Of a stretch of DNA of 64,000 nt, positions 38,582 to 47,379 are shown in pieces. The notes below the pieces were generated by a model. It was not told the origin of the DNA. It saw nothing but the letters and a program-made list of their open reading frames with translations, and did not search any database. This DNA is from Changchengzhania lutea (lineage in GTDB: Bacteria; Bacteroidota; Bacteroidia; Flavobacteriales; Flavobacteriaceae), in the NCBI RefSeq assembly GCF_006974145.1, contig NZ_CP039456.1, forward strand, positions 3,534,499 through 3,598,498, written 5' to 3'. Position 1 is the first letter of the stretch. Each line of letters starts with the position of its first letter. Made by a program: the position numbers and the translations under genes.

Positions 38582-39349
38582 ATGCTAACAAAACGAATCA
38601 TCCCCTGCTTAGATATAAAAAATGGTCGTACCGTGAAAGGCGTTAATTTTATTGATTTACGTGATGCTGGTGACCCAGTGGAACTGGCAAAACAATACGC
38701 CGATATAGGCGCGGACGAATTGGTCTTTTTGGACATCTCTGCCACTTTGGAAGGCCGTGCTACGACTTTGGATATGGTTTTACATGTGGCTGAACAGGTC
38801 AACATTCCATTTACTGTAGGCGGCGGCATTTCCAGTGTCGAAGATGTTGATGCGCTTTTACAATGCGGCGCAGATAAGGTATCTATTAATTCATCTGCCA
38901 TAAAAAGACCTGATTTGGTAAATGAATTGGCCAATAAATTTGGAAGCCAATGTATCGTGGTCGCCATCGATGCAAAACAAGTTGATGGAAACTGGAAAGT
39001 GCATATAGCGGGCGGTAGCATTCCAACAGATCTTGATTTGTTTGAATGGGCAAAAGAAGTGGAGCAACGCGGTGCCGGTGAAATTTTATTCACGTCCATG
39101 AATCACGATGGTACTAAAAATGGTTTTGCCAATAAAGCTTTGTCCCAATTGTCAGAACTATTGAACATTCCAATTATAGCATCAGGAGGTGCGGGTAACG
39201 TTCAACATTTTATTGATACATTTAAAATTGGTAAAGCAGATGCTGCATTAGCTGCCAGCGTATTTCATTTTGGTGAAATACCAATTTCAGAATTAAAAAA
39301 AGAATTAAAAGCAAATCATATCGAAGTGCGATTAGCCCCTAGTTCTTAA
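38582..39349 (+). CDS. hisF: Imidazole glycerol phosphate synthase, cyclase subunit
   Basis: 255 aa barrel partner of His[69 protein letters not shown] and IIASGGAGN are family motifs, with catalytic Asp near 11 and 130. Normal length. Confidence 0.96.
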   Translation: MLTKRIIPCLDIKNGRTVKGVNFIDLRDAGDPVELAKQYADIGADELVFLDISATLEGRATTLDMVLHVAEQVNIPFTVGGGISSVEDVDALLQCGADKVSINSSAIKRPDLVNELANKFGSQCIVVAIDAKQVDGNWKVHIAGGSIPTDLDLFEWAKEVEQRGAGEILFTSMNHDGTKNGFANKALSQLSELLNIPIIASGGAGNVQHFIDTFKIGKADAALAASVFHFGEIPISELKKELKANHIEVRLAPSS

Positions 39350-39382
39350 AGGATGGACTAACATTGAATTAAATATTTAAAC

Positions 39383-40009
39383 ATGAAAAACGAAATAAAT
39401 ACAGGTGTTATTTCTCCCCCTTGGGAGGAGTTAGAGGGGGCGTTGGTACCCGCAATCATTCAAGATGCCATCACCAATAATGTGTTGATGTTGGGTTATA
39501 TGAATGAAGAAGCCTACTCGAAAACGATAGAGACAAAACAAGTTACTTTTTTTAGTAGAAGTAAACAGCGCTTATGGACCAAAGGCGAAGAAAGCGGTAA
39601 TTTTTTAAACCTAGTCAGTATAAAGAACGACTGTGACAATGACACTTTATTAATTCAAGTCAATCCAGTAGGCCCAACCTGTCATAAAGGCACAGACACT
39701 TGTTGGAATGAATCAAATACGGTGAATTATGGTTTTCTCTCTCAGCTCGAAGATGTTATAAAAAACAGAAAAGAGAATGCAGATTCAGAAGAGTCTTATG
39801 TGGCTTCCTTATTTAAAAAAGGTATTAATAAAATAGCTCAGAAAGTAGGCGAAGAGGCCGTTGAAGTTGTGATTGAGTCGAAGGACAATAATGATGATTT
39901 GTTTTTAGATGAAAGTGCTGATTTGCTGTTTCATTATTTAATATTGTTACAAGCTAAAGGGTTCACCTTAAATGATATTGCATCTGTTTTAAAAAAACGC
40001 CATAAATAA
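39383..40009 (+). CDS. hisIE: Bifunctional phosphoribosyl-AMP cyclohydrolase / phosphoribosyl-ATP pyrophosphohydrolase
   Basis: 208 aa fusion. The HisI part has MLGYMNEEAY, DCDNDTLLIQV and GPTCHKGTDTCW (zinc cysteines); the HisE part (about 125-208) has KVGEEAVEVVIE and the DLLFHYLILL helix. The N-terminus contains an extra VISPPWEELEGA segment encoded by dispersed repeat copy 4. Last gene of the operon. Confidence 0.95.
   Translation: MKNEINTGVISPPWEELEGALVPAIIQDAITNNVLMLGYMNEEAYSKTIETKQVTFFSRSKQRLWTKGEESGNFLNLVSIKNDCDNDTLLIQVNPVGPTCHKGTDTCWNESNTVNYGFLSQLEDVIKNRKENADSEESYVASLFKKGINKIAQKVGEEAVEVVIESKDNNDDLFLDESADLLFHYLILLQAKGFTLNDIASVLKKRHK
39411..39443 (+). repeat. Dispersed GC-rich repeat, copy 4, in frame at the HisIE N-terminus
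   Basis: TCTCCCCCTTGGGAGGAGTT followed by AGAGGGGGCG. Read as SPPWEELEGA in HisIE, close in form to the SPLGKLEGA of HisH. Confidence 0.72.
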
Positions 40010-40048
40010 AAAACGAAACACTATGTTTTCATATAATGCTTCGTTTTA
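40008..40048. terminator. Bidirectional terminator after hisIE
   Basis: AAAACGAA (40010-40017) pairs with TTCGTTTT (40040-40047) around a 22-nt loop. A/T-rich sides could serve both hisIE and the convergent gene. No long T-run, so moderate confidence. Confidence 0.5.
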
Positions 40049-40053
40049 ATTAT

Positions 40054-40473
40054 TTAAGATAGCCAACCTTTAGCATTGGCGTGCCTAGAAAATAAAAGAA
40101 ATAGAATGGCAAATACAATAATCATGATGGTCATTACCATACTGGACTCGTATCCATTAGTTAATACGTAACCCATTTGAAAAATCACGGCAACTAATGA
40201 AATAAGCCATAAAGTTGTGGCCCATTTTTTTCTAATGAGCAAGGCAATGCCAGCCAATGCCCCACTAAATACAGCAATTGCAAATGCCGCAGTTACCCAT
40301 GCCGGTGTATTAGCGACCATATTTAATTGCTCCTCACTGTACATAGCACGAAAGCTGTCCGTATCAAAAGCTTGTTGTAGGTAGGCATTAACGCCCATTA
40401 AGTTCCAGATAAGAGCAATGACGCTAATGATCCAAAACCAAATTGGTGGTTTGTTTGAAGGTGTAGTATTCAT
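40054..40473 (-). CDS. Conserved membrane protein, four helices
   Basis: 139 aa from ATG at 40473 (MNTTPSNKPPIW); an in-frame upstream ATG at 40509 is less likely. Four hydrophobic segments are near 13-32, 58-80, 86-106 and 110-128. It resembles small 'sugar transporter-like' proteins of Bacteroidota, though I recognise no specific domain. Function unknown. Convergent with the his operon. Confidence 0.65.
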   Translation of the reverse strand: MNTTPSNKPPIWFWIISVIALIWNLMGVNAYLQQAFDTDSFRAMYSEEQLNMVANTPAWVTAAFAIAVFSGALAGIALLIRKKWATTLWLISLVAVIFQMGYVLTNGYESSMVMTIMIIVFAILFLLFSRHANAKGWLS

Positions 40474-40567
40474 AATAAAGCGTGTTAGGTTGGTTAATAA
40501 TGTATACAAGGTATAATTTTTTGCTATAATAATAAAATATCATACTTTCCGAATCTTTAAAATAGTT

Positions 40568-41344
40568 ATGAAGAAATACTTTTACCTTATAAAAATTCAA
40601 TATTTAGGCTACCGTTTTCACGGGTGGCAAAAGCAACCTAATGTAAAAACCGTACATCTTATGGTTGACAGAACATTGAATTTTATTCTTGAGGGCAAGT
40701 ATTTTAAAAGTTTAAGTTCCGGCAGAACCGATGCTATGGTGTCCGCAGAATCGGCGGCGTTCGAATTATTTTTAAGAGCGCCCATTGTGGATTTAAAAGA
40801 CTTTTTAGCATTATTTAATCATAATTTGCCACAGGATATTCGTGCTTTGGATATCGTGGAAGTGGATGCCGGTTTTAATATTATTCAAAGTTCAAAAATT
40901 AAAGAATATTTATATTTATTTACACATGGCGAAAAGTGCCATCCCTTTTGTGCGCCCATTATGACAACGATTCTGGATGATTTAGATATAGCGCTTATGA
41001 AAAAGGGTGCGAAATTATTTGAAGGGACTCATAATTTTAAAGCCTATTGCTTTCGCCCGACGGATAACGGAATCTATCAACGTGAAGTCTTATGCTGCGA
41101 ATTGGTAGAAAACACGGTATATACAGCGAGTTATTTCCCTAAGGACACCTACTTCCTTAGGGTGAAGGGCAAGGGCTTTATGCGCAATCAAATCCGACTT
41201 ATGATGGGCACCTTAATCGATTTAGGCAAAGGGAACATCACCATAAAAAGTATTGAAGAAAGCCTACTTCCTAACTACGATGAGCAAATGAATTATATAG
41301 CTCCAGCATCTGGTTTAATACTTCATAGTGTAGAGTTTCAGTAG
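40568..41344 (+). CDS. TruA-family tRNA pseudouridine synthase
   Basis: 258 aa. YLGYRFHGWQKQPN, SGRTDAMVSAESA (catalytic Asp in GRTD, about residue 56), and the C-terminal RVKGKGFMRNQIRLMMGTLIDLGKG are TruA-family motifs. The catalytic region is less canonical than the usual GRTDxGVHA (the usual H is here an E/S), so it could be a paralogue of the main tRNA U38-40 enzyme rather than TruA itself. Confidence 0.82.
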   Translation: MKKYFYLIKIQYLGYRFHGWQKQPNVKTVHLMVDRTLNFILEGKYFKSLSSGRTDAMVSAESAAFELFLRAPIVDLKDFLALFNHNLPQDIRALDIVEVDAGFNIIQSSKIKEYLYLFTHGEKCHPFCAPIMTTILDDLDIALMKKGAKLFEGTHNFKAYCFRPTDNGIYQREVLCCELVENTVYTASYFPKDTYFLRVKGKGFMRNQIRLMMGTLIDLGKGNITIKSIEESLLPNYDEQMNYIAPASGLILHSVEFQ

Positions 41345-41517
41345 CGACCCAAAAGGCCGTATTTCCCGTTTTAATCTTTATAAAGGCAATCTAGTTCTCT
41401 GGAAATCAGACCACAAATAATATACTATGGTGATTTGAGCACGCATTTAGTTGGAATGAGCTAGGGCCTCTTTTTTATTTCCCTTAAATTTGCCATAGAT
41501 GTATTAAACATAAAATT

Positions 41518-41733
41518 ATGAAAAAAATAATAGTAACATTCGTATTCTTATTTACACTTTCAACAGTTTTTACAGGTTGTAGAGATGAAAAAACGCCTGA
41601 CGAGAAAATTGAAGAAGCTATGGAAGACATGGGTGAAGATTTAGAAGATGCTTCTGATGACGTAAAAGATGCTGCTGAAGATTTACAAGATGAAATTGAA
41701 GAGGCCAGAGAAGAAGCTAACGATGATAATTAG
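41518..41733 (+). CDS. Small acidic lipoprotein
   Basis: 71 aa. Lipoprotein signal with FTGC (Cys near residue 21), then a very acidic, Ala/Asp/Glu-rich helix (EEAMEDMGEDLEDASDDVKD) with heptad-like spacing. Probably periplasmic-facing on a membrane. No known domain. Confidence 0.7.
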   Translation: MKKIIVTFVFLFTLSTVFTGCRDEKTPDEKIEEAMEDMGEDLEDASDDVKDAAEDLQDEIEEAREEANDDN

Positions 41734-41748
41734 CATTTAGGATATATT

Positions 41749-41908
41749 GAACTCATCTTGACTTTTTCTATTTCCTAAAAAATGGCCGAAATCTGACCAT
41801 ATTTCGTTACTTTTTTTATCCGTAGCGATGCTATGACTTTCAAAAAGTGCCTAATCTGGATAAATTTCATCTCATTTTCGGTTAAACACAAAAAGTCAAG
41901 ATGAGTTC
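41749..41908. mobile_element. MITE-like element, copy 2 (160 bp)
   Basis: Terminal repeats GAACTCATCTTGACTTTTT and the inverse AAAAAGTCAAGATGAGTTC match perfectly. ATT flanks both ends (41746-41748 and 41909-41911), a 3-bp target duplication. The centre holds GTAGCGATGCTATG, as in copy 1 at 13514-13674. Non-coding; lies between a lipoprotein gene and a secreted protein gene, so it harms neither. Confidence 0.85.
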
Positions 41909-41953
41909 ATTTTGAAAAAATAAATTAAGTATAAATAGTTAAAATTTAAAATT

Positions 41954-42505
41954 ATGAAGCATTTATTATATGTATTTGCATTACTAATTGCTGGTAATGT
42001 GGTTGCACAGGAAAAACCTACAGAGGTAAAGGAAGAAACTGAAACTAAGACTGTTAAGGTTAAGGACGATGAAAAAACCACTGAAAGAAAGGTTAAAGTT
42101 ATCACTAGAGAAACTTCTGAAGTAGAATTGGATAAAAGCCAAAAAGAAAAGGTAAATCAGGATCGCGTAAAATCAAGTGCAAAAGTTGAAAAACTGGTGC
42201 TTGTTGACAATGATGGAGACTCAGAATATGATGCGATTACTAAAGAAAGTTATTTTAGTCTTAATGACGAGAAATACTTATTCAAACCAACTAACAGAGG
42301 TTTTGATATTAATTATAATACAGAAGCTGACGAATTTGAAAGCTTCGGAAATGCTTTAAGCACCAAATCTGATGGGTATTATATTGTAAACGGAAAATCC
42401 CATGCTGGCATTGGGTATTTTGACAAGGAAGGGAACTTTGTTGTGGAATACTATAATCAGGAAGCTGATCAGATTGAAGTTAAAACATACATGAAAAGAA
42501 AATAA
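41954..42505 (+). CDS. Secreted protein of unknown function
   Basis: 183 aa. Signal peptide (hydrophobic LLYVFALLIAG, cleavage likely after VVAQ), then a highly charged Lys/Glu-rich region (about 20-70) and a folded C-terminal part with VLVDNDGDSEYDAI, a Ca-binding-like DNDGDSEYD loop. No domain recognised. A terminator follows. Confidence 0.65.
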   Translation: MKHLLYVFALLIAGNVVAQEKPTEVKEETETKTVKVKDDEKTTERKVKVITRETSEVELDKSQKEKVNQDRVKSSAKVEKLVLVDNDGDSEYDAITKESYFSLNDEKYLFKPTNRGFDINYNTEADEFESFGNALSTKSDGYYIVNGKSHAGIGYFDKEGNFVVEYYNQEADQIEVKTYMKRK

Positions 42506-42524
42506 AATAGAGTTAATTGCATTT

Positions 42525-42553
42525 AAAAAGTCCCAATTTAATTGGGACTTTTT
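42525..42553 (+). terminator. Intrinsic terminator after the secreted protein gene
   Basis: AAAAAGTCCCAATT, TA, AATTGGGACTTTTT: near-perfect stem with A-tract on the left and T-tract on the right, 19 nt after the stop. Confidence 0.88.
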
Positions 42554-42589
42554 GTATTTTACATACTTTATAAATATAAGATCTTTAAT

Positions 42590-43273
42590 ATGAAAGAAAC
42601 CGTACCAAAGTCAGTTTTCAATTTTCTAAAAAAGTTAGAAAAAAATAATAATAGGGAATGGTTTAATGATAACAAAAGCGAATTCAAAGCCCTCGAAAAT
42701 GAAGTAAAATTGGTTTATCAGGCTGTTTATAATAATTTAAACAAGCACGATGAACTGGACAAACTCAAGTTGTTCAGAATTTACAGGGATGTGCGGTTCT
42801 CTAAAAATAAAGCACCCTATAAAACACACTTTGGTGGATCATTCCACAGAATAAAACCAAGACTAAGAGGTGGTTATTATTTACACCTGCAACCCAACAA
42901 TGAAAGTTTTATTGCGACCGGTTTTTGGGAGCCAGCAAAAGAAGACCTACACAGAATTAGAAAAGAGTTCGAAATGGATGACGAAGAGATTAGAGCTATT
43001 TTAGATAACGAGAATTTTAAAAGTATTTGGGGTGGTTTTGTTGGCGATGAATTAAAAACGGCGCCCAGAGGTTTTGATAAAAACCATAAATCTATCGATT
43101 TAATAAAACGAAAACAATTCATATTCACCAAAAAATTCACTGATAAGGACGTTTTTGATGAAGATTTTATACAGGTAGTCGATAAAGCTTTTCAGGCTAT
43201 TCGCCCATATTTCAATTATATGAGCGATGTCTTAACAACTGATTTGAATGGGATGTCAACGCTTAAAGATTAA
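42590..43273 (+). CDS. DUF2461 family protein
   Basis: 227 aa from ATG at 42590; an upstream in-frame ATG at 42542 lies in the terminator. The family signature NNNREWFNDNKSEF, LFRIYRDVRFSKNKAPYKTHFG and YYLHLQPNNESFIATGFWEP is clear. Function of the family is unknown. The last codons overlap the convergent gene by 4 nt. Confidence 0.88.
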   Translation: MKETVPKSVFNFLKKLEKNNNREWFNDNKSEFKALENEVKLVYQAVYNNLNKHDELDKLKLFRIYRDVRFSKNKAPYKTHFGGSFHRIKPRLRGGYYLHLQPNNESFIATGFWEPAKEDLHRIRKEFEMDDEEIRAILDNENFKSIWGGFVGDELKTAPRGFDKNHKSIDLIKRKQFIFTKKFTDKDVFDEDFIQVVDKAFQAIRPYFNYMSDVLTTDLNGMSTLKD

Positions 43274-43686
43274 ACTGCTTTAAGCAATTCGGGTTTTACA
43301 AAAAGCTGAACATTACTCAGTAAACGTTCTTTTACAATATTCATCATCCGCTTATTCAAAGCTGATGAATTTTCGATATATAGCAGATATTCTTCAACGG
43401 TAAATTGTCCCATAATCATACCCTTTAAAGAATTTCGAAATTTCATATCTCTTTGAATTGAATTTTCAATATAAACCAGACGTTTTTCCAAAGTTAAATT
43501 ATGGAAAACGGATTTATGCTTTACAATATAATTTTTAAAAGCCTCAACCAATAAGTCATTCTGAAATTTAATGATGGGGCGCAACACTAAGTTTTGAAAT
43601 CGTTCATCGCTACTCATATAATCATTAATGGTGGCGCTAGGAATTTCCGGTCTAATACTCTTTAAGCTAAACTGTCTCGTGTTCAT
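43270..43686 (-). CDS. Conserved protein of Flavobacteriaceae, function unknown
   Basis: 138 aa, cytoplasmic, mostly helical. Contains SSDERFQNLVLRPIIKFQNDLLVEAFKNYI and LEKRLVYIENSIQRDMKFRNSLKGMIMGQFT, which I recall as a conserved Bacteroidota family sometimes labelled 'glyoxalase', a name the sequence does not support. Convergent with the DUF2461 gene. Confidence 0.65.
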   Translation of the reverse strand: MNTRQFSLKSIRPEIPSATINDYMSSDERFQNLVLRPIIKFQNDLLVEAFKNYIVKHKSVFHNLTLEKRLVYIENSIQRDMKFRNSLKGMIMGQFTVEEYLLYIENSSALNKRMMNIVKERLLSNVQLFVKPELLKAV

Positions 43687-43804
43687 AATGTATGGTTTTT
43701 ACTAAAAATATATATAAATGAAGCACGTATGTCGATGACCAACTATAATTATCAACTATATTATTAACAATAAATAATACTATCTTTATTTTAAAAATAT
43801 TCAT

Positions 43805-44692
43805 ATGAAATTTGGAAGCGTAGATAATCCAGAAACTGTTGACTTTACTTTACCTCAGGATCACCCAGATACAAAGCGAGTATTGAATTTGGTAAAGGAC
43901 GATAATTTACCAGAAATATACGTAGGATGTGCTAAATGGAATCGGGCAGACCTAAAAGGATTTTATCCCAGAGGCACGAAGGACGAATTGGCGTATTATT
44001 CAAGACAATTTAATTCTATTGAATTAAATGCTACTTTTTACAGAATTTTCCCTTCTGATCAATTTGCAACATGGTACGATAAAACCCCAGAAGGGTTCAA
44101 GTTCTTTCCTAAATTAAATCAAGAAATTAGTCATTGGAAACGATTGAATGGGACGAATGAAGTTGTTCAAAACTATTTAAATAATGCTTCGAATTTAAAA
44201 GATAAATTAGGTACTATTTTTCTTCAAATGCACAGTAATTTTGCTCCAAAGGATTTTGACAGGGTTATTGCTTTTGTCGAAAACTGGCCAAAAGAATTCC
44301 CACTAGCCATTGAATTCAGACACACAAATTGGTACAATGACGACTCTGTAGCCAATGAATTATATCAACTTTTAGAATCAAATAACATATCCAACGTAAT
44401 TGTCGATACAGCAGGAAGACGGGGTTTAATGCATATGTGTTTAACAAATTCAACAGCTTTCATTAGATATGTAGGAGCAAATCACCCATCGGATTACACG
44501 CGTTTGGATGATTGGGTTGCGCGTTTAAAAACATGGAAAGATCAAGGGATAAAAGAAATTGACTTTTTTATTCATCAAAACATTGAAAAAGAGTCTCCGC
44601 TTTTATCAGCCTATTTTATAAGAAAACTTAATTCTGAATTAGGCTATGCGTTAACCATCCCAAATGACAATTCACAACAAACATTATTATAG
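43805..44692 (+). CDS. DUF72 family protein
   Basis: 295 aa. YVGCAKWNRADLKGFYP, FNSIELNATFYRIFP, KFFPKLNQEISH, AIEFRHTNWY and AFIRYVGA are the DUF72 pattern, a TIM-barrel family with unknown reaction. It is 2 nt before the thioesterase gene, so the two are probably cotranscribed. Confidence 0.88.
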   Translation: MKFGSVDNPETVDFTLPQDHPDTKRVLNLVKDDNLPEIYVGCAKWNRADLKGFYPRGTKDELAYYSRQFNSIELNATFYRIFPSDQFATWYDKTPEGFKFFPKLNQEISHWKRLNGTNEVVQNYLNNASNLKDKLGTIFLQMHSNFAPKDFDRVIAFVENWPKEFPLAIEFRHTNWYNDDSVANELYQLLESNNISNVIVDTAGRRGLMHMCLTNSTAFIRYVGANHPSDYTRLDDWVARLKTWKDQGIKEIDFFIHQNIEKESPLLSAYFIRKLNSELGYALTIPNDNSQQTLL

Positions 44693-44694
44693 TT

Positions 44695-45081
44695 ATGAGA
44701 TTTCACACTAGAAAATGGGTAAAACCTGAAGATTTAAATCCAAATGGAACATTATTTGGTGGCCGTTTATTAGAATGGATTGATGAAGAAGCGGCTTTAT
44801 ATACCATCATTCAATTAGAAAATCAGCGTGTTGTTACAAAATACATGAGTGAAATAGATTTTAAATCGAGTGCTAAACAAGGAGATATTATTGAAATCGG
44901 TATAGAAATCGTAAAATTTGGAAAAGCTTCAATCGTACTGAGCAGTGAAGTGAGAAATAAGATGACTAGGGAAACCATTATTACTATTTCCAACATCGTT
45001 ATGGTTAATTTAGGAGATGATGGCAAAGCGAAACCACATGGAAAAAACCACATCGAATTTGTAAAAGATCGGTTGGATTAA
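44695..45081 (+). CDS. Acyl-CoA thioesterase (hotdog, YciA-like)
   Basis: 128 aa single hotdog domain. NPNGTLFGGRLLEWIDEEAALY carries the family's catalytic Asp helix, and VTKYMSEIDFKSSAKQGDIIEIG follows. Likely hydrolyses acyl-CoA; physiological substrate unknown. Confidence 0.85.
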   Translation: MRFHTRKWVKPEDLNPNGTLFGGRLLEWIDEEAALYTIIQLENQRVVTKYMSEIDFKSSAKQGDIIEIGIEIVKFGKASIVLSSEVRNKMTRETIITISNIVMVNLGDDGKAKPHGKNHIEFVKDRLD

Positions 45082-45233
45082 ATAGTAAAAATAGCCTGTT
45101 TAAAAATTATAAGCAATTTCATAATTCTGTTGCATTAAATTCATTAAAACTCGTATCTGTTAGTAATTTTATAAAAGTTTCTAAGCAAAGCATCTTAAAC
45201 TTTGAATTAACTTCAAAAAAATGCTGTTTTTTA

Positions 45234-45241
45234 TAAATTTG
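45234..45241 (+). promoter_or_regulatory. -7 box of the leuCDAB promoter
   Basis: TAAATTTG fits TAnnTTTG and would start transcription about 15 nt before the putative leader peptide. No well-spaced -33 TTG is seen. Confidence 0.4.
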
Positions 45242-45260
45242 TGAAGTATTATGATGTAAA

Positions 45261-45293
45261 ATGCTACTGCTTTTTTGGTGCATCATAGTTTAA
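45261..45293 (+). CDS. Possible leu operon leader peptide (10 aa)
   Basis: A short frame [10 protein letters not shown] ending TAA at 45291, three Leu codons (CTA CTG CTT), two Ile and one Val, right before leuC. The sequence around it can also form TATGATG/CATCATA (7 bp). No T-run terminator is present, so if regulatory it would work by a different route from the his attenuator. It could be chance; the amino-acid bias is the main support. Confidence 0.45.
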   Translation: MLLLFWCIIV

Positions 45294-45313
45294 AATTTAA
45301 ATTCAGCTTATTT

Positions 45314-46708
45314 ATGAGTCATACATTGTTTGATAAAGTTTGGGATGCGCATGTTGTGAAAAAAATTGAAGATGGTCCAGATGTGTTTTTTATAGACCGT
45401 CACTTTATCCATGAAGTCACAAGTCCTGTGGCGTTTTTAGGTCTAAAGAGCCGTGGCCTTGGTGTTCTTTATCCTGAGCGTACGTTTGCTACAGCAGATC
45501 ATAATACACCTACTATAAACCAGCACCTTCCAGTAGTAGATCCCTTATCTGCAAAACAGTTAAAAGCGTTAGAAGATAATTCAAACGAATATGGCATTAG
45601 CCATTGGGGTTTGGGCCATCAAAAAAATGGGATAGTCCATGTTGTTGGCCCTGAAAATGGAATTACTTTTCCTGGTGCCACCATAGTTTGTGGTGATTCA
45701 CACACCTCTACGCATGGTGCGTTTGGAGCTATTGCCTTTGGTATTGGGACTTCTGAGGTTGAAATGGTTTTGGCTACACAATGTATCATGCAGCCCAAAC
45801 CTAAAAAAATGCGCATTAATGTCAACGGCCTTTTAGGAAAAGGTGTGACGTCAAAAGACGTTGCTTTATATATCATATCGAAGCTTTCGACATCTGGTGC
45901 TACTGGCTATTTTGTTGAATATGCTGGAAATGTATTTGAAAACATGAGTATGGAAGGCCGGATGACAGTTTGTAACCTCTCTATCGAGATGGGCGCACGT
46001 GGAGGCATGATCGCTCCAGACGAAACTACCTTTAATTACTTAAAAGGACGTCCGTTATCGCTAACTGGTGAAGCTTGGGATAAAGCGGTGGTATATTGGT
46101 CTACTCTAAAGACTGATAAAGATGCAACATTTGATAAAGAGCTACATTTTGACGCCAGCGATATTGAACCAATGATTACTTACGGTACAAATCCAGGCAT
46201 GGGTATGGGCATTTCTAAAAATATTCCTGAAGCAGGGAAAGCTAAAGGAGGTGAAGCTACTTACAAAAAATCATTGGATTACATGGGCTATCATGAAAAT
46301 GACAGCATGATTGGCAAACAAGTGGATTATGTATTTTTAGGCAGCTGTACCAATGGGAGAATTGAAGATTTTAGAGCCTTTGCATCCATTGTTAAAGGGA
46401 AGAAAAAAGCGGATAATGTGACAGCTTGGTTGGTTCCAGGGTCTCATGAAGTAGAAGCAAAAATTATAGAAGAAGGTATTTTAGATATTATTACAGAAGC
46501 AGGTTTTGCACTAAGACAACCGGGTTGTTCGGCTTGTCTAGCAATGAATGATGATAAAGTCCCTGCTGGTAAATATGCTGTGAGTACCTCTAATAGAAAC
46601 TTTGAAGGAAGACAAGGCCCAGGTTCTAGAACCTTGCTTGCTAGTCCCTTAGTAGCCGCCGCTGCTGCGGTAACAGGTGTGGTGACAGATCCAAGAGACT
46701 TACTTTGA
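45314..46708 (+). CDS. leuC: 3-isopropylmalate dehydratase large subunit
   Basis: Aconitase-family isomerase, 464 aa. The 4Fe-4S cysteines are in [12 protein letters not shown] and [22 protein letters not shown]-like ATADHNTPT and [14 protein letters not shown] are conserved. Start at 45314 ([13 protein letters not shown]) is the family's N-terminus; an upstream non-ATG start would run into the leader. Confidence 0.96.
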   Translation: MSHTLFDKVWDAHVVKKIEDGPDVFFIDRHFIHEVTSPVAFLGLKSRGLGVLYPERTFATADHNTPTINQHLPVVDPLSAKQLKALEDNSNEYGISHWGLGHQKNGIVHVVGPENGITFPGATIVCGDSHTSTHGAFGAIAFGIGTSEVEMVLATQCIMQPKPKKMRINVNGLLGKGVTSKDVALYIISKLSTSGATGYFVEYAGNVFENMSMEGRMTVCNLSIEMGARGGMIAPDETTFNYLKGRPLSLTGEAWDKAVVYWSTLKTDKDATFDKELHFDASDIEPMITYGTNPGMGMGISKNIPEAGKAKGGEATYKKSLDYMGYHENDSMIGKQVDYVFLGSCTNGRIEDFRAFASIVKGKKKADNVTAWLVPGSHEVEAKIIEEGILDIITEAGFALRQPGCSACLAMNDDKVPAGKYAVSTSNRNFEGRQGPGSRTLLASPLVAAAAAVTGVVTDPRDLL

Positions 46709-46782
46709 AAATAGCTATTAGCTAAAACTTAATAATAAAATATGCCAATAGCCAAAAGCTAAAGGCCAAAAGCAAATTAAAA
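46709..46782. repeat. AGCTAAAAGC-type repeat in the leuC-leuD spacer
   Basis: The spacer is built from variants of a 6-10 nt unit: AGCTATTAGCTAAAAC, GCCAATAGCCAAAAGC, TAAAGGCCAAAAGC. It looks like another class of dispersed or simple repeat used as intergenic filler. No terminator is seen. Confidence 0.55.
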
Positions 46783-47379
46783 ATGGCTTACGATAAATTT
46801 CATATCCTCACAAGTACAGCGGTGCCTCTACCTTTAGAAAATGTAGATACCGATCAAATTATTCCAGCACGTTTTCTTAAAGCGACAGAGCGTAAAAATT
46901 TTGGCGATAATTTATTCAGGGATTGGCGTTACAATCCTGATAATTCACCAAAAGAAAATTTCGTATTGAATAATCCAATATATAGTGGTAAAATTTTGGT
47001 AGGAGGAAAAAATTTCGGTTCAGGATCTTCGAGAGAACATGCCGCTTGGGCAGTGTATGATTATGGATTTCGTTGTGTGGTTTCCAGTTTTTTTGCAGAT
47101 ATTTTCCGAAATAACTGCTTAAATATTGGCGTATTACCAGTGCAGGTAACTGATGCGTTTTCTGAGAAAATATTTGAGGCCATTTATAATGATCCAAATA
47201 CCGAAATTGAAATCAATCTACCTAATCAAACCATTACGATTCTATCTACTGGTGATCAAGAGAGTTTTGATATAAACACATATAAGAAAGATAATATGCT
47301 GAATGGTTTTGATGATATTGATTATTTACAAAATATTAAAGGCGATATAGAAACATTTGCAAGCAAGCTATTGCTATAA
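46783..47379 (+). CDS. leuD: 3-isopropylmalate dehydratase small subunit
   Basis: 198 aa. VDTDQIIPARFL, VGGKNFGSGSSREHAAWA and FADIFRNNCLNIGVLP are LeuD motifs. The stop shares a base with the next gene's start (TAATG), showing coupling. Confidence 0.96.
   Translation: MAYDKFHILTSTAVPLPLENVDTDQIIPARFLKATERKNFGDNLFRDWRYNPDNSPKENFVLNNPIYSGKILVGGKNFGSGSSREHAAWAVYDYGFRCVVSSFFADIFRNNCLNIGVLPVQVTDAFSEKIFEAIYNDPNTEIEINLPNQTITILSTGDQESFDINTYKKDNMLNGFDDIDYLQNIKGDIETFASKLLL

Noticed and set aside
38536-39099. 187-codon minus-strand frame over hisA/hisF
   Set aside because: hisF motifs on the + strand are unmistakable; the antisense product is Ser/Pro/Thr-rich without a domain.
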